From Bin5 sp034422415 (GTDB taxonomy: Bacteria; Chloroflexota; Anaerolineae; Caldilineales; Caldilineaceae), in NCBI GenBank assembly GCA_965202955.1, contig OZ241871.1, positions 4,588,001-4,652,000 on the forward strand: a stretch of DNA of 64,000 bases. The letters are read 5' to 3'. Shown here piece by piece: positions 43,223-51,307 of the stretch. The translations under genes and the position numbers were made by a program. The notes under the pieces were generated by a model. The model ran no database searches, was not told the origin of the DNA, and saw nothing but the letters and a program-made list of their open reading frames with translations. The stretch's first letter is position 1, and each line of letters opens with the position of its first letter.

Positions 43223-44320
43223 TTACCGGATGGGCGGCGCGTACAGGATGCCGCCGTCGGTGTAGAGACTGTTCAGGCCGCGAGGCAGGTCAAAAACCGT
43301 ATCCGGGCCGAGGTTGCGGTCGTAGACTTCGGCGTAGTTGCCGACCTGCTTGATGACGTCCACGAAGCAGCCGGCGTTGGAAAGGCCGATCTTGGCGCAG
43401 AAGTCACCTTCAAGGCCGAGCAGCTTGCGGATGTTGGGGTCGTTGCTGTCCATGAAGCTGTCGATATTGGCGGAGTTGATGCCGGCCTCTTCGGCGAGCA
43501 TGGTGGCGTAGACGACCCAGTTGACGAGGTCGAACCACTGGTCATCGCCATGGCGGACGGCCGGGCCCAGAGGCTCCTTGGAGAGCGTCACGTTCAGGAT
43601 GACGTGGTCCGCCGGGGCCGCGAGCGTGGTCTGGCGGGAGACGAGACTCGACTTGTCGGTTGTGACGGCGTCGCAGCGGCCTTCGTCGTAGGCGTTGAAG
43701 GACTGGTCGAAGTCCTCGAAGACGACGGCTTCGTAGTCGACGCCGGCGGCTGCGAACTGATCGGCGAGGTTAAGCTCGGTGGTCGTACCGGTGACAACGC
43801 AGACGGAGGCGCCCTGCAGGTCCTGGAGTGTAACGACGCCGCTCTCTTTGCGCACCATGAGGCCCTGGCCATCGTAGAAGGTGGTGGGGCCGAAGTTCAT
43901 GGCGAGGTCGGTGTCGCGCGACATGGTCCAGGTTGTGTTGCGGATGATGACGTCGCCTTCCCCGCTGGAGAGGATGGTGAAGCGTTCTCTGGCGGTGGCA
44001 GGCCGCACTTCAAGCGCATTGGCGTCGCCGAAGATGGCGGCGGCGATTGCGCGGCAGTAATCGACGTCAAAGCCGGAGAAGTTGCCTTCGGAGTCGAGGA
44101 AGCCGAAGCCAGGCAGCTGGGAGTTGCCGATGCAGACAAGCTTGCCGCGTTCCTGGACTATGCTCAGGGTTGACTGTGCTTCCTGCATGGGGGCGGCGGC
44201 CGGCTCGTCGGATTCGACGGCTTCGGGGCCTGCGGCGGGGCCCATGCAGGCGGCGATGATCATGCCGACCACCATCGCCAGGATCATGCCTGTCCTGTTG
44301 ATTCTCTTCATGATCTTCAT
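43223..44320 (-). CDS. aapJ: General amino-acid ABC transporter, substrate-binding lipoprotein
   Basis: A 365-aa extracytoplasmic solute-binding protein of family 3. The signal peptide ends in the lipobox IAAC, so it is a lipoprotein rather than the free periplasmic AapJ of Proteobacteria, as expected for a lineage without a typical outer membrane. The ligand-binding fold begins RGKLVCIGNSQLPGFGFLD, with FSGFDVDYCRAIAAAIFG and a TARERFTIL segment; four to six Cys residues may form disulphides. The ATG at 44320 follows AAGGAG. It heads the aapJQMP operon. A promoter and two hairpins lie upstream. Confidence 0.9.
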   Translation of the reverse strand: MKIMKRINRTGMILAMVVGMIIAACMGPAAGPEAVESDEPAAAPMQEAQSTLSIVQERGKLVCIGNSQLPGFGFLDSEGNFSGFDVDYCRAIAAAIFGDANALEVRPATARERFTILSSGEGDVIIRNTTWTMSRDTDLAMNFGPTTFYDGQGLMVRKESGVVTLQDLQGASVCVVTGTTTELNLADQFAAAGVDYEAVVFEDFDQSFNAYDEGRCDAVTTDKSSLVSRQTTLAAPADHVILNVTLSKEPLGPAVRHGDDQWFDLVNWVVYATMLAEEAGINSANIDSFMDSNDPNIRKLLGLEGDFCAKIGLSNAGCFVDVIKQVGNYAEVYDRNLGPDTVFDLPRGLNSLYTDGGILYAPPIR

Positions 44321-44419
44321 TCTTTTCTCCTTGTGATGGCGTTGTGAAGAAGTAAACACGGTTGGCTTGGCGTGCCGCCCCAGGGGGTTCCGTCCGAGAG
44401 AGACCGAAACGGGGGCCGA

Positions 44420-44439
44420 GGTTTCCCCTGCCGGAAACC
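44420..44439 (-). promoter_or_regulatory. Hairpin in the aapJ leader
   Basis: A perfect 7-bp stem GGTTTCC/GGAAACC with a six-base loop, about 100 nt upstream of aapJ and inside its predicted 5' untranslated region. No T-tract follows, so it is not an intrinsic terminator. It could affect mRNA stability or be a regulator site. Confidence 0.35.
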
Positions 44440-44497
44440 TGCGCCGCCCGACAGACTCACTGAAGGCCGCTCGAACGCGGTGCGCGCCTAATAGAGC

Positions 44498-44526
44498 AGT
44501 ATAAAACAGGTTGCAAATGGCGGCAA
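44498..44526 (-). promoter_or_regulatory. Putative promoter of the aapJQMP operon with overlapping inverted repeat
   Basis: On the minus strand, TTGCCG (44521-44526), 17 nt, TATACT (44498-44503). The predicted leader is about 170 nt. The -35 is embedded in an inverted repeat AAATGGC-7 nt-GCCATTT (44515-44535), which is a candidate operator. Confidence 0.5.
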
Positions 44527-44732
44527 AAGCCATTTTATTGGAGCGGGTGCGCTTCTTCCAAGCTCGCAGATCGATCCACGAATCTACACGAGAGTGCCAG
44601 GAAGAAGGCTATTCGAGGCCAGGTTTGTTGAATCCGTGAGGACGGTTGCGGGAGGTCCGGCCAGAGCAGGCAGAGGGCGCAGTTCGACGAGGGCATCATT
44701 TGCCCGGAAAGCGGGCCGGGGAGGGGATTTCT

Positions 44733-44761
44733 TTGGCGGTGGTTGTCCGCTGGTCTATAAT
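44733..44761 (+). promoter_or_regulatory. Putative promoter of the zinc-ribbon membrane protein gene
   Basis: TTGGCG (44733-44738), exactly 17 nt, then a perfect TATAAT (44756-44761). Transcription would start near 44768, about 83 nt before the ATG at 44851. Confidence 0.55.
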
Positions 44762-44850
44762 CAGAACACATTGCAATCTCGGGTACGATAGTTCGGGCCG
44801 TCACCGCTTCGGGTTGTGCAGGCGCGGAGATGGCCCGACAGGAGAAGCAA

Positions 44851-45426
44851 ATGCCGGCAGATCTGTCGAACACGATAGCAACGGTCATCGGGATTTTCGT
44901 CGCTCTATTGGGTGCGTTTCTGTTTGCCTTTTGGGTGGCGATGGGCATTTGGACGTTCAACGACATTCGCAGCCGGACCCGAGACTGGCTCGCGATCGGG
45001 CTGGCCAGCCTGCTGGTGATGATCTTTCCCTTAGTTGGCCTCATTCTCTACTTCATGATCCGCCCACGGGAGACGCTGGCCGATGTTTTCGACAGAGCGC
45101 TGGAGGAGGAGTCGCTTCTGCGGGAGCTGGAGGCGACGCTGAGCTGCCACAAGTGCGGTATGCCGGTCCAGGACGCTTGGAATTACTGCTCGAACTGCCA
45201 TAGCCAGCTTCGTTTTGCCTGCCCCACCTGCGGGAAGCCGATGCGCCACGAATGGAGCATCTGTGTCAGCTGCGGTGCGGACCAGCCTGACAGGCGGCCG
45301 GCGGCCCCGCAACTGACCTATGACGGAAGCCGTCAGGAGCCGGTCGGCCAGCCGGTGCAAGAGGAGGCGGTCGTGGACGATTCGGCTTTCCGGCCGCCGG
45401 TTCAGGGCGCCGGGCAGAGAAGGTGA
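44851..45426 (+). CDS. Small membrane protein with two zinc ribbons
   Basis: A 191-aa protein. Two transmembrane helices (about 8-35 and 45-70) are followed by a cytoplasmic region with paired zinc ribbons: CHKCG with CSNC, and CPTCG with CVSCG (about 100-145), the double-zinc-ribbon arrangement. A Pro/Gln-rich tail ends the protein. Function unknown. The ATG at 44851 is chosen because AGGAG sits six bases before it; an in-frame ATG at 44830 would add seven residues. The tail abuts a Uma2-like remnant, so the native C-terminus may have been altered. Confidence 0.75.
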   Translation: MPADLSNTIATVIGIFVALLGAFLFAFWVAMGIWTFNDIRSRTRDWLAIGLASLLVMIFPLVGLILYFMIRPRETLADVFDRALEEESLLRELEATLSCHKCGMPVQDAWNYCSNCHSQLRFACPTCGKPMRHEWSICVSCGADQPDRRPAAPQLTYDGSRQEPVGQPVQEEAVVDDSAFRPPVQGAGQRR

Positions 45427-45451
45427 AGGAAGGCAGGACGACGAGTTCGCG

Positions 45452-45619
45452 ATGGTTCGGCCGGACGGTGACGGCGTGACCCGCAGCCAGGTCCTGCCTG
45501 GATTCTGGCTTCGGTCCGACTGGTTTTGGGAAGGCAAAATGAGTGAACTGTTGCAGTTGTTGCAGGAAAGCTTGGCGTCTCAGGAGCACGAGGAGTTTGC
45601 GGCAAAACTGTCCGCCTAA
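45452..45619 (+). pseudogene. C-terminal remnant of a Uma2-family (restriction-endonuclease-fold) gene
   Basis: An open segment ending in TAA whose product (VRPDGDGVTRSQVLPGFWL, then a WFW segment and a helix LLQLLQESLASQEH) matches the ending of Uma2/DUF820 proteins, where the last strand and helix follow a GxxRSxVLPGFWL motif. The PD-(D/E)XK catalytic core, normally about 130 residues upstream, is absent; the region before it belongs to the zinc-ribbon gene. It is likely debris left by a deletion. Residues before 45452 in the same frame may also belong to the remnant. Confidence 0.55.
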
Positions 45620-45660
45620 CACGAGGAAACCGTTGCAGCAACACTATGTTGGGCCCTCCG

Positions 45661-47301
45661 CTACCTGTCAGCCTCTTTCGGCGCCTTGGGAGCGGACATC
45701 AGGTTCCAGGGCGCCGGCATCTCACCCACAGGCACTTCAATCAGAACGGGCTGTCCAGCGGCGAAGGCTTCATCGAGGGCTGTGCGCAGTTCGGCGGGCG
45801 TATGCGCGCGCAGACCGAGCGCGCCGAATGAGCGGGCGAAGTCGACAAAGTCGGGATTGTGCAGCTCGCTGGCGATGACGCGCCCGCCGTAACGTTCCTT
45901 CTGCATGCGCTTTACGTTGCCGAAAGCGCCATCGTTGAAGACGACTGTGACGGCGTTGATTTCGTGTTTGACGGCGGTGGCCAGTTCGGTCGCGCCGAAG
46001 AGAAAGCCGCCGTCGCCGGTTACGGAAAGTACGGGCCTTTCGGGCGCGGCGACCTTCGCGCCGAGGGCAGTGGGAAAGCCCCAGCCGAGCGTGCCCTGGT
46101 AGTTAGCGGTGAGGTAGGTCCGGGGGTGGAAAACGGGCATGGCGATGCGGCTGACGTAGCTGATCTGGGTAATCTCCTCGACGCAGATTCCGTCCTCGGG
46201 GAGGGCGTCGCGCAGTGCGCGCACGAAACCGATTTGGGGTTGGACCGACTCGTAGATCGCGTCCATTTCGTCCTGCAAGGCCAACATTTCGATGCGGCGC
46301 GATGGCCGGTCGCGGTTGTGCCGCGCCAGGGCCGGGAGGAGGGCCCGGAGCGCGTCGCGGCTGTCTGCGACGATGGGCAGGTGAGGCGCGGCGTGGGTGT
46401 TGAGTTCGTCCGGGTCGACGTCGACGCGAATCAGCTGGAGGTCGTCCGGCTTGCCCCAGTCCATGAGCGGGCTTGTGAGGCGCGTGCCGATGGCGATGGC
46501 GGCGTCGGCCTGTTCCCAAAGCCGCTGGCCAGGGCCGAAGCTGTGGCTGAACGGGTGGCGGCTGGATAGGACGCCGCGGCCGCTGCTGCTGGAGATAACC
46601 GGCGCCTGGAGGGCTTCGGAGAGGGCGCGGACTTCCTCGCTCGCGTCCATTGCGCCGCCACCGACGAGTATCAGTGGGCTGTGGGCGCGGCTGAGGATGA
46701 GGGCGGCCTCTTCGACGGCGTCTTCTTCCGCGACAGGGCTTTGGTGTTGCAGGGGCGGGTCGGCGTCGTTGAATTCGGCTTTGCCGGAGAGGACATTGAG
46801 GGGCACCTCAAGGCCCACCGGCCGGGGGCGACCGGAGTGAATCTGGCTGATTGCCTCATCCAGGAGGAGGGGCAGTTGTTGCGGACTCTCGACGCGCTGC
46901 GCCCACTTGGTGAGTGAACGCATGACGCCGAGCTGGTCGGGGATTTCGTGCAACATTCCGTAGCCGCGTCCGATCTGGTCGGTCCTAATCTGGCCGGCGA
47001 GGCAGAGGACGGGCGCGTTGGTGGCGTAGGCGGTCGAGAGCGCGGCGGTCGTGTTGAGGAAACCGGGGCCGGGCACGACGACGTAGGCTCCGGGCCTGCC
47101 GGAGGCGAGCGCGTAACCGAGCGCCATGTAAGCGGCGCCCTGCTCGTGGCGCGTGTGGATAAGGCGCAAGCGCTCGCCAGCATCGTAGGCGGCGGTGTAG
47201 AAATAGTCGTTCTGGACACCGGGCAGCCCGAAGATTGTGTCGATGCCGTGGGCGAGCAGGCCGTGCACGAGGGCCTCGCCTCCCGTTCGAGTCGTCGCCA
47301 T
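45661..47301 (-). CDS. Thiamine-diphosphate-dependent enzyme (acetolactate-synthase-like)
   Basis: A 546-aa ThDP enzyme with the three-domain layout of the acetohydroxyacid synthase/benzoylformate decarboxylase group. The ThDP-activating Glu is in HTRHEQGAAYMALGYA. The central domain is FAD/NAD-like in fold. The Mg-ThDP motif begins GDGGFLFGATELATAV and ends at the Asn of FNDGAFGNV. Absence of a small regulatory subunit and the catabolic setting (enolase-superfamily gene next to it) argue against branched-chain biosynthesis and favour a decarboxylase or oxalyl/sulfo-acid type enzyme. The exact reaction cannot be assigned. Confidence 0.82.
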   Translation of the reverse strand: MATTRTGGEALVHGLLAHGIDTIFGLPGVQNDYFYTAAYDAGERLRLIHTRHEQGAAYMALGYALASGRPGAYVVVPGPGFLNTTAALSTAYATNAPVLCLAGQIRTDQIGRGYGMLHEIPDQLGVMRSLTKWAQRVESPQQLPLLLDEAISQIHSGRPRPVGLEVPLNVLSGKAEFNDADPPLQHQSPVAEEDAVEEAALILSRAHSPLILVGGGAMDASEEVRALSEALQAPVISSSSGRGVLSSRHPFSHSFGPGQRLWEQADAAIAIGTRLTSPLMDWGKPDDLQLIRVDVDPDELNTHAAPHLPIVADSRDALRALLPALARHNRDRPSRRIEMLALQDEMDAIYESVQPQIGFVRALRDALPEDGICVEEITQISYVSRIAMPVFHPRTYLTANYQGTLGWGFPTALGAKVAAPERPVLSVTGDGGFLFGATELATAVKHEINAVTVVFNDGAFGNVKRMQKERYGGRVIASELHNPDFVDFARSFGALGLRAHTPAELRTALDEAFAAGQPVLIEVPVGEMPAPWNLMSAPKAPKEADR

Positions 47302-47325
47302 GCTCTTGCGTCCTTTGTGTGTGGG

Positions 47326-48450
47326 CTAATGTGCCACAGAGCCGTCGGCATGAAAATTGCCGAAGATCTTTTTGGGCGTGTACGGGTAGCGGTCCAGGCT
47401 GTTCTCGTCGATCTCAAGGCCGATGCCGGGGCGGTCGGAGAGGAGCAGATAGCCGCCGTCGCGTGTGACGGGCCGGTCGACTATCTCATTGTAGGCGTCG
47501 GCGCCGGTGTGACTCTCCATGAGAAAGTAGTTGGGAATCGAAGCGGCCAGCTGGCAGAAAGAAGCGATGTTGACGGGGCTGCCCATGAGGTGAGGGAAGA
47601 CGCCCACGAAGGCCGATTCGGCGATGGCCGCGATCTTCTTGAGCTGGGTAAAGCCGCCAGCAAGCGAGAGGTCGGGGCGGATCAGACTGACGATCTTGCG
47701 ATCGATAAGGTCCTTGAACTGGAAGATGTTGTAGAAGCGCTCGCCCGTGGCCATCGGCAGGGGGACGCTTTTGGCGATGTACTCCATGGACTCCAGGCTT
47801 TCGGGGGCGAGCGGGTCTTCGTAGTAGAGGATCCGATAGGGGAGCAGCTCGTGGGCGAGGGTAATCGCCTCTTCCGGACGGAGATTGCGGTGGATCTCGA
47901 GGCCGAGGTCGATTTCAAAGCCGATGGCGTCGCGCACGACCGAGACCATGGCGACGGCGTCGCCGATTACCTGGGAGGCCGTCTTGCGTTCGAATCCGGG
48001 CAGGAAGGGTGACATGCGCAGAGAGAGATAGCCTGCGGCCACCTGCTCCTGTGCGCTTTCGGCGCAGGCTGCGGCGGTAGCTCCGCCAATATTCTGGAAG
48101 ACCTTGACTTTGTCACGCACTTTGCCGCCCAGGAGCCTGTGAACGGGCTGGCCGACCACTTTGCCGGCGATGTCCCAGAGGGCAATGTCGATGGCGCTTA
48201 GGGCGGCGCTGAGCGCGGCGCCCATGAAGTGGGTATCGCGGCTGACCGTCTGGAAGTGATGCTCGATACGGGCGGCGTCCTTGCCGACGAAGTAATCGCC
48301 CAGGTCGAGGATGGTGCGGTGGACCATGCCGTGATGCGCCCAGAGGCCGGCCTCGCCGTTGCCAACGATGCCCTGGTCGGTGTAGACGCGCACGAGCAGG
48401 AATCGGTCCACAAGGAAGGGTGTAATCCTTTCTATCTTCATTGGACTCAT
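47326..48450 (-). CDS. Mandelate racemase/muconate lactonizing enzyme family (enolase superfamily) protein
   Basis: A 374-aa sugar-acid-dehydratase-like enolase-superfamily enzyme. The N-terminal capping domain (about 1-120) is followed by the barrel with metal ligands in the LGLEIHRN segment, YYEDPLAPE and ATGERF. The catalytic base is probably in the region of FPHLMGSP. The EIHRN motif and a short C-terminus resemble galactonate/mannonate dehydratase relatives that act on sugar acids. The ThDP enzyme gene follows after 24 nt, suggesting a dehydratase product (2-keto-3-deoxy acid) feeding a 2-oxoacid-cleaving enzyme. Confidence 0.82.
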   Translation of the reverse strand: MSPMKIERITPFLVDRFLLVRVYTDQGIVGNGEAGLWAHHGMVHRTILDLGDYFVGKDAARIEHHFQTVSRDTHFMGAALSAALSAIDIALWDIAGKVVGQPVHRLLGGKVRDKVKVFQNIGGATAAACAESAQEQVAAGYLSLRMSPFLPGFERKTASQVIGDAVAMVSVVRDAIGFEIDLGLEIHRNLRPEEAITLAHELLPYRILYYEDPLAPESLESMEYIAKSVPLPMATGERFYNIFQFKDLIDRKIVSLIRPDLSLAGGFTQLKKIAAIAESAFVGVFPHLMGSPVNIASFCQLAASIPNYFLMESHTGADAYNEIVDRPVTRDGGYLLLSDRPGIGLEIDENSLDRYPYTPKKIFGNFHADGSVAH

Positions 48451-48608
48451 TTCGTTCAGACGGGGCCGGCTGAAGTCTCGTTTTGTGGCTGAGGATTCTG
48501 CAAAAGGCCGATAGCAAGCCGCGCGGCGCGAAATGGCGGCACGGGTGCATGGTAACGAACAGGTTTGCCGATGTCAAAGCCGCCGGTCGTTGTACGCGCC
48601 GGCCGGGT

Positions 48609-48636
48609 TTGACAAATCGGCCTGCGCCTCTATGAT
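48609..48636 (+). promoter_or_regulatory. Strong sigma-70-type promoter of the PhyH gene
   Basis: A perfect TTGACA (48609-48614), 16 nt, TATGAT (48631-48636), the closest match to consensus seen in the window. Transcription would start near 48643, leaving a leader of about 35 nt with AGGAG seven bases before the ATG. Confidence 0.7.
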
Positions 48637-48677
48637 TCTCTGGCAAGGACTCCCCCCGTATCTACAGGAGCGACCCC

Positions 48678-49517
48678 ATGGACAGGAGCTGGCTGCAACA
48701 CGCCCTCACGGTTGACGAAGAGCGGAGTTTTGCCGAACAGGGATACTTGATAGTCGAAGACGCGATTCCGCAGGAGCTGGTTGCGCGCGCCACGGCCGTG
48801 GTCGACGAGATCACCGCCGAAGAAAAGGCCCGAGAGGGATTGGGCGCGAACGACGGGATCAACATCTTTGATTTTATCGGGCGGGATGATGTCTTCCTGG
48901 ATCTGCTCGACTACCCAACGACATTTCCCAAGGTTTGGGGGATTCTGGGCTGGAACATCCAGTTGTACCATTCCCACACAATCATCACGCCGCCCAACGC
49001 GGTTTCCGGCCCCGGACAGCAGGGGATGAACTGGCACAAAGACAGCGGACGGCTCAACAACGAGCTGGAGACGGACCCACAGCCGCGCATTTCGCTCAAG
49101 GTCGCCTTTTTCCTTACTGATACATCTGAGTTGGGGCGGGCGAACCTTTATGTGATTCCCGGCAGCCACCTCCTGAACAGGCTGCCGGTGGACGAGGAGA
49201 AGAGGCCGAAAGGGGGGGTGCCCGTGCGGGCGAAGCCGGGGGACGCGGTCTTCTTTGACAGGCGCATCTGGCACTCGTCGAGTCCGAACACGTCCGAGGT
49301 GCCGCGCAAAGTCCTCTTCTACGGTTACAGTTACCGCTGGCTGCGGCCGCGGGACAATATGACAGTGGACCATCTGATGGGTCGGGTCGACCCGATCCGG
49401 CGGCAGCTGTTGGGCGCCGCGCCGAGCGGGTGGCACGGCTACTCTTCGCCCAAGCCTGAGGACGTCCCGCTGCGGGCGTGGCTGCAGGAGAATGTTGGCG
49501 AGAGGGTTGCGGTTTGA
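48678..49517 (+). CDS. Phytanoyl-CoA-dioxygenase-like Fe(II)/2-oxoglutarate oxygenase
   Basis: A 279-aa PhyH-family oxygenase. Iron ligands are His119 and Asp121 in NWHKD and the distal His198 in RRIWHSSS; the 2-oxoglutarate Arg is in PRKVLFYGYSYRW. The N-terminal FAEQGYLIVEDAIP is the usual family start. It differs strongly from the PhyH at 34258-35058, so they are separate subfamilies. It is divergent from the enolase-superfamily/ThDP operon and has its own strong promoter. Its substrate is unknown; relatives hydroxylate lipids, amino acids or small natural products. Confidence 0.87.
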   Translation: MDRSWLQHALTVDEERSFAEQGYLIVEDAIPQELVARATAVVDEITAEEKAREGLGANDGINIFDFIGRDDVFLDLLDYPTTFPKVWGILGWNIQLYHSHTIITPPNAVSGPGQQGMNWHKDSGRLNNELETDPQPRISLKVAFFLTDTSELGRANLYVIPGSHLLNRLPVDEEKRPKGGVPVRAKPGDAVFFDRRIWHSSSPNTSEVPRKVLFYGYSYRWLRPRDNMTVDHLMGRVDPIRRQLLGAAPSGWHGYSSPKPEDVPLRAWLQENVGERVAV

Positions 49518-49830
49518 GCGGGCGAGGCGCTAGGGCGCGCTCTGGCCTGCCGCGAGATTCTCAAGCGCGCCAGCTGAAGTTTGGGCTGCCGAGTTAATGT
49601 CCTGGCGGGGCCGGGAAGAGGTTGTAGAAGACGGCCGTCAGTGAATTGCGTTTCCTGCCGTTGGAGACGCTGGAGAAGCATGTGGGGGTGACAATCTGGG
49701 TCGGCCCGGGCCGGGGATGGTAGGGCAGATCGAAATGACCTGGCCTGGCTCTACTGTAGAAACTCAGTTCCTCTTGTTACCATCGTATAGTTTCCCCAAG
49801 TTTGGAAAACCGAATTGAGTTGACGAGCGT
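49518..49830. other. Gap between PhyH and a broken PhyH gene
   Basis: About 313 nt without an intact gene. A minus-strand 60-codon gene-end-like frame (49594-49776) is present; the remainder shows no recognisable element. Confidence 0.35.
49594..49776 (-). pseudogene. Unidentified 3' gene fragment
   Basis: A minus-strand frame open for 60 codons between TAA and TAA with no start codon. Its product looks protein-like (ARPGHFDLPYHPRPGPTQIV, GRKRNSLTAVFYNLFPAPPG). No family is recognised. It lies just downstream of the broken PhyH gene on the same strand and may be the tail of a second lost gene. Confidence 0.25.
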
Positions 49831-50363
49831 CTACGCTTTGGCGGAGCGGGTCAGAGCGAGGCGGGCGTTGGCACGCACGTAGAGGTTTTCGTCGTTCAGC
49901 GCCTTCTCCTGTGCCGCGCGGGCGGCGCCGGCCTCTGTGCCGATTTTGGCCAAGGAAAGAGCGGCATTGTGAAGCGGGCAGTACCGACGTCGGACCCATC
50001 TTTGCCGATACGTCCTGGGAGTAGCAGAAGGCCATTGCCCAGCGTGTGCGGTGATGGCGCACGTTGCGGTCGTCCTCGTAGCTGTCCTGGTGGTGACGCT
50101 GTGGCCGGGCGGTTGGGGGGCGTCACGTCACAGTGCCGGTGGGCGTGCATGGCGTAGCAGGGGCCGAGGATGCTGGTCAACGCGCCGGTGACGGCTGGGT
50201 GGGCGAAAGGTTCGGCCAGTTCGGGGACTCTTGGCAGGATGTCGTTGCCGGGATTGCCTCCGATTGCGAAGATCGACTCAGCCTGTGAACGAATCGATTC
50301 GTGGAAGGCGCGGGGAAAGTCGGCGTGCACCGTCACGAAACCCTTGACGATGAACTCCTGCAT
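49831..50363 (-). pseudogene. Broken PhyH-family oxygenase gene with a HEAT-repeat-like end
   Basis: The N-terminal part (MQEFIVKGFVTVHADFPRAF, GNPGNDILPRVPEL, ILGPCYAMHAHRHC) is a PhyH oxygenase. It loses frame near 50100 in a C-rich stretch. The next segment resumes in another frame with the iron motif HHQD and RHHRTRWAMAFCYSQDV, GPTSVLPASQ. A third frame then gives a HEAT-like end (NAALSLAKIGTEAG, NLYVRANARLALTRSAKA) to a TAG at 49831. The distal His and Arg of the oxygenase are missing. At least one frameshift and one internal deletion are required. The true upstream start is unclear. Confidence 0.65.
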
Positions 50364-50536
50364 CTGGTCATCCTTGAGGAGGATCAGTGGGACCGATTCC
50401 GGTGGTTGTTTTGCGGTAACAAGCGAAACGGTTCAGGCGGCGTGACGTATAGCAAAGTGGAACTGACAGACCGGGTAGTCATTCGATCAACGGCGCGCCT
50501 TGCGTGTCAGTATGACTTGAAACGGGGCAGAATGCA

Positions 50537-51307
50537 ATGGGCCAGAAGCCAACGAATGGACAAGCCGCTGAGGTGGGGGAACCAACTAGGGAACCGGGAG
50601 AGCGCCGCGATGAAGCCGCAGAGAAGAAGAAAGCAATCGTGGTCGCTGAGCAGATTCACAAGACATTTCGATCAGGAGAAATCGAGGTCCACGCGCTGCG
50701 GGGTGTGGATGTGACCATCGGGACGGGCGAGATGGTGGCGATCATGGGGCCATCGGGCTGCGGCAAGACGACGCTTCTGAACTCGCTTTCCGGTCTGGAC
50801 AGCTTTGACAGCGGCCAGGTGACGATAGAGGGCACGCCGCTGGCAGCGATGAACGACCGCACGCGCACCGACTATCGCGCCCGCCGCATGGGATTCGTCT
50901 TCCAATCATTCAACTTGCTGCCGGTGATTTCGGCGGTGGAGAACGTGGAGATGCCGCTGCTCGTGAGCGGTGTCCGACCGTCGGAGGCGCGCAAAAGGGC
51001 GTTGGAGAGTTTGGCCAGCGTTGGGCTGGCGGACCGGGCATCGCACAGGCCGATGCAGCTGTCGGGCGGCCAGATCCAGCGGGTGGCGATCGCGCGTGCA
51101 CTGGTCAATCAACCGGCTCTTGTCTGGGCGGATGAACCGACCGGGAACCTGGACGTGGGCAGTTCTACGGAGGTGCTGTCGCTGATGCAGCGTCTCAATC
51201 GCGAGCAGGGCCAGACCTTTGTTATCGTCACGCATGACCCGCAGGTGGCCGGGTTGTGCGGGCGGATTGTGCGGATGGAGGACGGGGAGATCGCGGCCAA
51301 TGAGTAG
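50537..51307 (+). CDS. ABC transporter ATP-binding protein (LolD/MacB-type)
   Basis: A 256-aa ABC ATPase with an acidic 35-residue N-terminal extension. Walker A is GPSGCGKTT, the Q-loop is VFQSFNLLP, the signature LSGGQIQRVAIARAL (Ile for the usual Gln), Walker B LVWADEPTGNLD and the switch His is in VIVTHD. The group works with FtsX-type permeases that use mechanotransmission to extract lipoproteins or other substrates rather than to import. It overlaps the start of the giant permease by 8 nt, so the two form a coupled pair. Confidence 0.9.
   Translation: MGQKPTNGQAAEVGEPTREPGERRDEAAEKKKAIVVAEQIHKTFRSGEIEVHALRGVDVTIGTGEMVAIMGPSGCGKTTLLNSLSGLDSFDSGQVTIEGTPLAAMNDRTRTDYRARRMGFVFQSFNLLPVISAVENVEMPLLVSGVRPSEARKRALESLASVGLADRASHRPMQLSGGQIQRVAIARALVNQPALVWADEPTGNLDVGSSTEVLSLMQRLNREQGQTFVIVTHDPQVAGLCGRIVRMEDGEIAANE

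Larger units (their letters stand above)
44321..44850. other. Divergent regulatory region between aapJ and a zinc-ribbon protein
   Basis: About 530 nt with no supportable gene. It contains one promoter on each strand, a hairpin in the predicted aapJ leader (GGTTTCC/GGAAACC, 44420-44439) and a second inverted repeat overlapping the aap -35 (44515-44535). About 230 nt between the two promoters holds nothing I recognise. Confidence 0.5.

Noticed and set aside
46948..48012. Long plus-strand open frame over the ThDP and enolase-superfamily genes
   Set aside because: Both minus-strand genes are clearly recognisable, and the plus-strand product is a low-information complement.
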